A stretch of DNA of 64,000 nt from assembly GCA_960531495.1 (NCBI GenBank), contig CAUIJY010000075.1, positions 682,001 to 746,000 on the forward strand, written 5' to 3'. This document shows, in pieces, positions 55,501-64,000 of this stretch (its first letter is position 1; every line of letters starts with the position of its first letter). The notes under the pieces are model-generated. The model did no database searches, had not been told where the DNA came from, and saw only the letters and a list, made by a program, of their open reading frames with translations. The translations under genes were made by a program, and so were the position numbers. Origin of the DNA: Zeus faber (Eukaryota; Chordata; Actinopteri; Zeiformes; Zeidae).

Positions 55501-57860
55501 ATCTTTCTTTCAAACTTTCAATCTTTATTTCAATCTTTCAATCTTTCTTTCAATCTTTCAATCTTTCTTTCATTCTTTCTTTCAATATTTAAATCTTTCA
55601 ATATTTCGTTCATTCTTTCTTGCAATCTTTCAATCTTTCTTTCATTCTTTCTTTCAATTTTTCTTACTTTCAATCTTTCTTTCAATCTGCCTTTCATTCT
55701 TTCTTTCAGTCTTTCAATCTTTCTTTCATTCTTTCTTTCAATCTTTCTTTTGTTATTTCTTTCAATCTTTCTTTCTTTCCATCTTTCTTTCAATCTTTCT
55801 TTTATTCTTTCTTTCAATCTTTCTTTTTTCAATCTTTCTTGCAATCTTTCTTTCAATTGTATAATCTTTCAATCTTTCTTTCAATCTTTCTTTCATTCTT
55901 TCTTTCAATTTTTCTGTCGGTCAATCTTTCTTTCAGTCTTTCTTTCAATCATTCAATCTTTCAATCTTTCCTTCAATATTTCTTTCTTTCAATCTTTCTT
56001 TCAATCTTTCTTTCATTCTTTTCTTCAGTCGTTCAATCTTTCTTTCAATCTTTCTTTTTTTCAATCTTTTTTTCAATCTTTCTTTCATCCTTTCTTTCAA
56101 TCTTTCGTTCAATATTTCTTTCAATCTTTCTTACTTTCAATCTTTCTTTGTTTAAATCTTTCTTTCAATCTTTCTTTCATTCTTTCTTTCAATCTTTCTG
56201 TCCGTCATTCTTTCTTTCAGTCTTTCTTTCAATTATTCAATCTTTCAATCTTTCTTTCTTTCAATCTTTCTTTCAATCTTTCTTTCTTTCTTTAAATCTT
56301 TCTTTCAATCTTTCTTTCAAACTTTCAATCTTTATTTCAATCTTTCAATCTTTCTTTCAATCTTTCAATCTTTCTTTCATTCTTTCTTTCAATATTTCAA
56401 TCTTTCAATATTTCTTTCATTCTTTCTTGCAATCTTTCAATCTTTCTTTCATTCTTTCTTACAATTTTTCTTACTTTCAATCTTTCTTTCAATCTGCCTT
56501 TCATTCTTTCTTTCAGTCTTTCAATCTTTCTTTCATTCTTTCTTTCAATCTTTCTTTTGTTATTTCTTTCAATCTTTCTTTCTTTCCATCTTTCTTTCAA
56601 TCTTTCTTTTATTCTTTCTTTCAATCTTTCTTTTTTCAATCTTTCTTGCAATCTTTCTTTCAATTGTTTAATCTTTCAATCTTTCTTTCATTCTTTCTTT
56701 CAATCTTTCTTTCATTCTTTCTTTCAATCTTTCTGTCGGTCAATCTTTCTTTCAGTCTTTCTTTCAATCATTCAATCTTTCAATCTTTCCTTCAATATTT
56801 CTTTCTTTCAATCTTTCTTTCAATCTTTCTTTCATTCTTTTCTTCAGTCGTTCAATCTTTCTTTCAATCTTTCTTTTTTTCAATCTTTCTTTCAATCTTT
56901 CTTTCATCCTTTCTTTCAATCTTTCGTTCAATATTTCTTTCAATCTTTCTTACTTTCAATCTTTCTTTGTTTAAATCTTTCTTTCAATCTTTCTTTCATT
57001 CTTTCTTTCAATCTTTCTGTCCGTCATTCTTTCTTTCAGTCTTTCTTTCAATTATTCAATCTTTCTTTCTTTCAATCTTTCTTTCAATCTTTCTTTCAAT
57101 CTTTCTTTCTTTCTTTAAATCTTTCTTTCAATCTTTCTTTCAAACTTTCAATCTTTATTTCAATCTTTCAATCTTTCTTTCAATCTTTCAATCTTTCTTT
57201 CATTCTTTCTTTCAATATTTCAATCTTTCAATATTTCTTTCATTCTTTCTTGCAATCTTTCAATCTTTCTTTCATTCTTTCTTTCAATTTTTCTTACTTT
57301 CAATCTTTCTTTCAATCTGCCTTTCATTCTTTCTTTCAGTCTTTCAATCTTTCTTTCATTCTTTCTTTCAATCTTTCTTTTGTTATTTCTTTCAATCTTT
57401 CTTTCTTTCCATCTTTCTTTCAATCTTTCTTTTATTCTTTCTTTCAATCTTTCTTTTTTCAATCTTTCTTGCAATCTTTCTTTCAATTGTTTAATCTTTC
57501 AATCTTTCTTTCATTCTTTCTTTCAATCTTTCTTTCATTCTTTCTTTCAATCTTTCTGTCGGTCAATCTTTCTTTCAGTCTTTCTTTCAATCATTCAATC
57601 TTTCAATCTTTCCTTCAATATTTCTTTCTTTCAATCTTTCTTTCAATCTTTCTTTCATTCTTTTCTTCAGTCGTTCAATCTTTCTTTCAATCTTTCTTTT
57701 TTTCAATCTTTTTTTCAATCTTTCTTTCATCCTTTCTTTCAATCTTTCGTTCAATATTTCTTTCAATCTTTCTTACTTTCAATCTTTCTTTGTTTAAATC
57801 TTTCTTTCAATCTTTCTTTCAATCTTTCGTTCAATATTTCTTTCAATCTTTCTTACTTTC
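49520..57860. repeat. TTTC/CAAT satellite, right block, first part
   Basis: Same word composition as 1-2381, interrupted near 49587-49640 by ~50 bp of unique sequence. Higher-order structure is clear. Segment 51007-51815 recurs as 51815-52625 at an offset of 808 bp. Markers such as AATCTGCCTTTCATTC occur at 54458, 54837, 55684, 56491 and 57314, the last three 807 and 823 bp apart. A ~142-bp duplication lies at 49895-50140. Open frames of several hundred codons on either strand follow from the 4-base words and are not genes. Confidence 0.95.
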
Positions 57861-57865
57861 AATCT

Positions 57866-60337
57866 GAGTCGAGCTAACTCTGAGTCGAGCTCTAGTGCTG
57901 AGGTTGCTGTGTAGTGTATCACTGCTCGTATTGTAGTATTGCAACTTGGACTACTGGATTGACTCTGTACATTTCACTGCTATTTGCTGATCTGCCAACA
58001 AGCTTGTGTTCCAGACACACCCCCTATTCAGGTAAGTCCTCTCTTATGTGGGCGTGCTCTTAGCCAGGTGCAACCCTAATCACACGAGCAGCTGTATTCT
58101 ATCACCTATTTATGGTCCTGCCCTTCAAGCGTTGGCCCATTTGTAGTCGCTCTCGTGTGAAGACGCTCTGTGTAAAGACGCACGTCTACCTCTGCACGTC
58201 AACCGAAGCAAGGACACCGAACAAGGCAAACCTGCCTTCTTTCTCTCACTCCATACAAAGTGTGCTACTACCGCATCCCTACAACTTCAAGGTCACCCAG
58301 AAAGCGTCGTTATACCATACGCCGATGCAATCCGGGTAACCTCAGGTCCCTGCAGCAAACATCTTCTGCAAAGACCTCCTTCTCTGTTGGCTTGTGGAAT
58401 TGTCGATCTGCAGTTAACAAGGCAGACTTCATTTCTGGTCATGCCAACCAACTCTCCTTAGAGCTCCTTGCTCTCACTGAGACATGGATTAAACCGGAAG
58501 ATAGCGCAACCCCGGCTGCACTCTCCACTAACTACTCATTCTCCCACACATCCAGACCATCTGGCCGTGGTGGTGGGACTGGCCTGCTAATTTCCAACAC
58601 ATGGAAATTTAATCCACTGCTGCCTTTAAACAACTTTGCCTCCTTTGAATATCACGCCGTCTTGGTGACTGCTCCGGTGAAAGCCTATGTGGTCGTCATC
58701 TACCGTCCACCAGGACAACTAGGTGACTTCCTACATGAGCTTGACACCCTGCTGTCATCAATCCCTGAGCACGAGTGTCCCATGCTCGTCCTCGGAGACA
58801 TGAACATTCACTTGGACAGTGCGAGCTCGGCTGACTTCCTGTCTTTGGTTCGCTCGTTCGACCTAAGACAGATCCCGACTCCACCGACTCACAAGGCTGG
58901 CAAAGAGCTTGATCTCATTCTTGCTCGGAGCTGTACCACCGACAACCTATGGGTCACTCCTCTTCATCTCTCTGACCACTTCTTCATCCACTTCAATGTC
59001 CAGCTACCAAAACAACCCCCCACCTCCCCACCCATGGTTACTATCCGCAGCAATCTCCGCAACTTGTCTCCCACCCACTTCTCCTCTGTGCTCTCCTCTT
59101 CTCTTCCACCCCATGGCACTTTCTCCTCTCTGCAGGTTAATGATGCCACTGACTCCCTCTGCTCCACCTTGAGCTCATGTCTGGATATCCTGTGTCCACT
59201 ATCCACCAGACCTGCTCGTTCAACCCAGTCGCACCCTTGGCTGACTGACACCCTCCGGACAACGCGCACTGACCTCAGAGCAGCCGAGAGGAAATGGCAC
59301 AAATTCAAAACAACTGAGGATCTTGCTAGCTACCAGACACTGCTGTCCTCCTTCTCTTCCGGCATCACTGCTGCCAAGAAGGCCTTCTTCAACGATAGGA
59401 TCAACGGTGCCACAGACACACGTACGTTATTCACCACCTTCAAGTCTCTGCTTTACCCTCCACCACCTCCCCCAGCTACTAACCTCACTGCTGACTGCCT
59501 TGCCTCCTTTTTTACTAACAATGTGGCAGCCATCAGCAGCCAATTCACTAAACAACTTACTCACAACCTGTCTTCTCCAGCCCTAGGCTCATCGTTCCCT
59601 GGTTTCGCCCCCCTCGCTGAAAGTGAGGTATCTAAACTACTTGACTATCTGGCGAAAACGGAACTGCTGGTCTTCCCGGCCAAACAAGGTATTTATCACA
59701 ACATTGATATTAAAATCGACTCTCTATCTCTTGTTCCTACCAAGGCTGCAAGGAATCTTGGTGTCATTATTGATGACCAACTGACATTCTCGGACCATGT
59801 TGCCGCCGTCTCCCGGTCCTGCCGCTTCGCACCAGCCAAAGAGGGCACATGTCACTCCGCTGCTCATCGAGCTCCACTGGTTACCTGTAGCCGCCCGCAT
59901 CAAGTTCAAGTCTCTTATGCTGGCCTACAGAGTGATTGTTGGGAATGCTCCCGCCTACTTAAATGCTCTTGTAAGAGCACATGTTGCCCCCCGGATGCTG
60001 CCCTCGTCTAATGAGTGTCGCCTGGCTCTGCCGGCCATACAGCCACGGCAATCCAGGCTATTCTCATTTGTAGTTCCACGTTGGTGGAACGAGCTGCCAA
60101 AAATGACCAGAGCGGGGACCTCCCTCTCTGTCTTTAAGAAGCACCTGAAGACCCAGCTCTTCAGTGAGTACCTCCTGTCCTAATCTACAATTACTGAGCA
60201 CCACCTTGCAGTATTTATTGTTACACCAATGTTGTTGTTACACTAATCTCTGTCGCAATGTAGCTGAATGTTATTCTCCCTTGTAAGTCGCTTTGGATAA
60301 AAGCGTCTGCTAAATGACTAAATGTAAATGTAAATGT
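57866..60337 (+). mobile_element. L2-type LINE, internally deleted
   Basis: The element is inserted into the TTTC satellite. AATCT occurs on both sides (57861-57865, 60338-60342), and the flanks rejoin to the ordinary satellite words ACTTTCAATCT|TTCTTTGTTTAAATC. It starts with a 12-bp duplication (CTGAGTCGAGCT at 57864 and 57880), has an endonuclease ORF from 58260, and ends in TCGCTTTGGATAAAAGCG plus AAATGTAAATG repeats, the L2/CR1-like tail. The reverse-transcriptase core is absent. Confidence 0.88.
58260..60183 (+). pseudogene. L2-type LINE ORF, RT deleted
   Basis: The first ~310 residues form the endonuclease: VGLWNCRSAVNKAD, ALTETWI, VIYRPPGQL, LVLGDMNIH, KELDLILARS and HLSDHFFIHF supply the Asn, Glu, Asp, Asn and His of the active site. 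The linker to RT follows (SHPWLTDTLRTTRTDLRAA ... LAESEVSKLL). Near 59655 the frame jumps to post-RT sequence (VPTKAARNLGVIIDDQLTFS), skipping the whole RT palm with its catalytic box. Near 59830 a second junction shifts frame; the true C-terminus continues in another frame to 60183 (LIELHWLPVAARIKFKSLM, WWNELPKMTRAGTSLSVFKK). The element cannot copy itself. Confidence 0.88.
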
Positions 60338-63300
60338 AATCTTTCTTTGTTTAAATCTTTCTTTCAATCATTCTTTCAAACTTTCAATCATTATTTCAAT
60401 CTTTCATTCTTTCCATCTTTCTTGCAATCTTTTTTTCAATTGTTTAATCTTTCAATGTTTCTTTCATTCTTTCTTTCAGTCTTTCAATCTTTTTTTCAAT
60501 CTTTCTTTCATTCTTTCTTTCAATCTTTCTGTCCGTCATTCTTTCTTTCAGTCTTTCTTTCAATCATTCAATCTTTCAATCTTTCTTTCTTTCAATCTTT
60601 CTTTCAATCTTTCTTTCATTCTTTATTTCAATCTTTGTTTCATTCTTTCTTTCAATCTTTCTTTCAATCTTTCTTTCAATCTTTCTTTCAATCTTTCTTT
60701 CTTTCTTTCAATCTTTCTTTCAATCTTTCTTTCAAACTTTCAATCTTTATTTCAATCTTTCTTTCAATCTTTCTTTCAATCTTTCTTTCATTCTTTCTTT
60801 CAAAATTTCAATCTTTCAATATTTCTTTCATTCTTTCTTGCAATCTTTCAATCTTTCTTTCATTCTTTCTTTCAATCTTTCTTACTTTCAATCTTTCTTT
60901 CAATCTGCCTTTCATTCTTTCTTTCAGTCTTTCAATCTTTCTTTAAATCTTTCTTTAAATCTCTCTTTCAGTCATTCTTTCAAACTTTCAATCTTTATTT
61001 CAATCTTTCAATCTTTCAATCTTTCTTTCAATCTTTCAATCTTTCTTTCATTCTTTCTTTCAATATTTCAATCTTTCAATCTTTCTTTCATTCTTTCTTT
61101 AAATCTTTCAATCTTTCTTTCATTCTTACTTTCAATCTATCTTACTTTCAATCTTTCTTTCTTTCTTTCTTTCAATCTTTCTTTTGTTTTTTCTTTCAAT
61201 CTTTCTTTCTTTCCATCTTTCTTTCAATCTTTCTTTTATTCTTTCTTTCAATCTTTCTTTTTTCAATCTTTCTTGCAATCTTTCTTTCAATTGTTTAATC
61301 TTTCAATATTTCTTTTATTCTTTCTTTCAATCATTCTTTCATTCTTTCTTTCAATCTTTCTGTCTGTCAATCTTTCTTTCAGTCTTTCTTTCAATCATTC
61401 AATCTTTCAATCTTTCCTTCAATATTTCATTCTTTCAATCTTTCTTTCAATCTTTCTTTCATTCTATCCTTCAGTCGTTCAATCTTTCTTTCAATCTTTC
61501 TTTTTTTCAATCTTTCTTTCAATCTTTCTTTCAATCTTTCGTTCAATATTTCTTTAAATCTTTCTTAATTTCAATCTTTCTTTGTTTAAATCTTTCTTTC
61601 AATCTTTCTTTCAAACTTTCAATCATTATTTCAATCTTTCATTCTTTCAATCTTTCTTTCAATCTTTCTTTCAATCTTTCAATCTTTCTTTCATTCTTTC
61701 TTTCAATATTTCAATCTTTCAATCTTTCTTTCAATCTTTCTTTCAATCTTTCAATCTTTCTTTCAGTCTTTCTTTCAATCTTTCTTTCAAACTTTCAATA
61801 TTTATTTCAATCTTTCAATCTTTCAATCTTTCTTTCAATCTTTCTTTCATTTTTTCTTTCAATCTTTCAATCTTTCTTTCATTCTTTCTTTCAATATTTC
61901 AATCTTTCAATCTTTCTTTCATTCTTTCTTGCAATCTTTCAGTCTTTCTTTCATTCTTTCTTTCAATCCTTCTTACTTTCAATCTTTCTTTCAATCTGCC
62001 TTTCATTCTTTCTTTCAGTCTTTCAATCTTTCTTTAAATCTTTCTTTCAAACTTTCAATCTTTATTTCAATCTTTCAATCTTTCAATCTTTCTTTCAATC
62101 TTTCAATCTTTCTTTCATTCTTTCTTTCAATCTTTCAATCTTTCTTTCATTCTTTCTTTCAATCTATCTTACTTTCAATCTTTCTTTCTTTCAATATTGT
62201 TTCCAATCGTTCAATCTTTCTTTCATTCTTTCTTTCAATCTTTCTTTTGTTATTTCTTTCAATCTTTCTTCCTTTCCATCTTTCTTTCAATCTTTCTTTC
62301 AATCTTTCTTTTTTCAATCTTTCTTGCAATCTTTCTTTCAATTGTTTAATCTTTCAATCTTTCTTTCTTTCAATCTTTCTTTCATTCTTTCTTTCAATCT
62401 TTCTGTCCGTCAATCTTTCTTTCAGTCTTTCTTTCAATCATTCAATCTTTCAATCTTTCCTTCAATATTTCTTTCTTTCAATCTTTCTTTCAATCTTTAT
62501 TTCATTCTTTCCATCAGTCCTTCAATCTTTCTTTCAATCTTTCTTTTTTTCAATCTTTCTTTCAATATTTCTTTCAATCTTTCTTACTTTCAATCTTTCT
62601 TTCTTTAAATCTTTCTTTCAATCTTTCTTTCAAACTTTCAATCTTTATTTCAATCTTTCAATCTTTCAATCTTTCAATCTTTCTTTCAATCTTTCTTTCT
62701 TCTTTCAATCTTTCTTTCATTCTTTCTTTCAATATTTCAATCTTTCTTTCATTCTTTCTTTCAATCTTTCTTTTGTTATTTCTTTCAATATTTCTTTCAT
62801 TCTTTCTTTCAATCTTTCTTTTTTCAATCTTTCTTGCAATCTTTCTTTCAATTTTTGAATCTTTCAATCTTTCTTTCATTCTCTCTTTCAGTCTTTCAGT
62901 CTGTCAATCTTTCTTTCAGTCTTTCTTTCAACCATTCAATCTTTCAATCTTTCTTTCTTTCAATCTTTCAATCTTTCTTTCATTCTTTCATTCTTTCTTT
63001 CAATCTTTCTTTTTTAAATCTTTCTTGCAATCTTTCTTTCAATTGTTGAATCTTTCAATCTTTCTTTCATTCTTTCTTCCAGTCTTTCAATCTTTTTTTA
63101 AATCTTTCTTTCAATCTTTCAATTTTTCAATCTTTCTTTCATTCTTTCTTTTAATCTTTCAATCTTTCTTTCAATCTTTCTGTCTTTCAATTTTTCATTC
63201 AATCTTTCTTTCATTCCTTCTTCAATCTTTCTTTCAAATTTTCTTTCAATCTTTCTTTTTTCAATCTTTCTTTCAATCTTTCTTTCATTCTTTCTTTCAG

Positions 63301-64000
63301 TCTTTCAAAATTTGTTTCAAACTTTCAATCTTTCTTTCAATCTTTCAGTCGTTCAATCTTTCTTTCAATCTTTCTTTGAATCTTTCAATCTTCAATCTTT
63401 CAATCTATCTTTCAGTCTTTCTTTCAATCATTCAATCTTTCAATCTTTCTTTCAATCTTTCTTTCTTTCTATCTTTCTTTCAATCTTTCTTTCAATCTTT
63501 CTTTCATTCTTTCCTTCAGTCTTTCAATCTTTCTTTCAATCTTTCTTTCATTCTTTCTTTCAATCTTTCTTTCAATCTTTCAATCTTTCTTTCAATATTT
63601 CTTTCAATCTTTCTTACTTTCAATCTTTCTTTCTTTAAATCTTTCTTTCAATCTTTCTTTCAAACTTTCATTCTTTATTTCAATCTTTCAATCTTTCAAT
63701 CTTTCTTTCATTCTTTCTTTCAATCTTTCTTTCAATCTTTCAGTCTTTCTTTCAATATTTCTTTCAATCTTTCTTTCTTTAAATCTTTCTTTCAATCTTT
63801 CTTTCAAACTTTCAATCTTTATTTCAAACTTTCAATCTTTCAATCTTTCTTTCAATCTTTCTTTCAATCTTTCTTTCAATCTTTCATTCTTTCTTTCATT
63901 CTTTCTTTCAATCTTTCAATCTTTCTTTAATTTTTTCTTTCAATCTTTCTTACTTTCAATTTTTCTATCTTTCAATATTTCTTCCAATCTTTCAATCTTT
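60338..64000. repeat. TTTC/CAAT satellite, right block, second part
   Basis: This continues the array after the LINE to the window edge. The CAATTGTTTAATC marker block recurs near 60435, 61287, 62338, 62843 and 63038, with irregular spacing (about 0.2 to 1.05 kb). No gene is supported. Confidence 0.95.

Noticed and set aside
52916-57877. Open frames up to 624 codons in the right TTTC array
   Set aside because: Same cause; all frames on the strand are open and the peptides are pure low complexity.

Overview
This is eukaryotic, repeat-dominated DNA, almost certainly from a teleost fish. The reasons are an L2-type LINE whose 3' tail is common in teleosts, a Tx1-like LINE, a fish-type Ty3/Gypsy element that begins and ends with TGTTAG/GTGACA, epsilon/gamma-like endogenous retroviruses, a hAT relic, and thousands of bases of TTTC/CAAT microsatellite-like satellite. 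No bacterial operon, CRISPR array or intact host gene is visible. The only intact long reading frames are those of mobile elements.

Layout. 1-2381: pyrimidine-rich TTTC/CAAT satellite. 2382-22767: a second satellite built from ~206-208 bp (A) units and longer composite (B, ~196-252 bp) units. It runs in one orientation to ~4546, flips at a head-to-head junction (4547-4578), and continues inverted. A full-length Tx1-like LINE lies on the minus strand inside this array (9151-14582), with ORF1 (two CCHC knuckles) and ORF2 (endonuclease plus reverse transcriptase) both open. 22768-25475: weakly characterised DNA with a satellite remnant and a 21-bp minisatellite. 25476-39985: a nest of retroelements. 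A well-formed LTR (25476-26071) is followed by a primer site, a hAT transposase relic, a LINE fragment, copies of an unclassified dispersed repeat (here called R1), and a decayed provirus (about 29266-37950) with a tRNA-Trp-type primer site, gag, pro, pol and a remnant of env. A second, different integrase tail and an LTR start (39275-39985) probably belong to the outer provirus.

39986-46900 is low-copy-looking, AT-rich DNA. It holds possible exon remnants, a 350-bp fold-back element, a terminal exon candidate with a SANT/Myb-like flavour, and a CpG-rich block. 46924-49318 is an internally deleted Gypsy element on the minus strand with a 5-bp target duplication. From ~49520 to the end the TTTC/CAAT satellite returns with ~0.8 kb higher-order repeats. 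It is interrupted at 57866-60337 by an L2-type LINE that has lost its reverse-transcriptase core.

The elements do not form a pathway. They record successive insertion, deletion and satellite amplification, as expected in heterochromatin. The most useful observations are the satellite inversion, a LINE with intact frames but an altered catalytic motif, three different internally deleted retroelements with readable junctions, and the nested proviruses.
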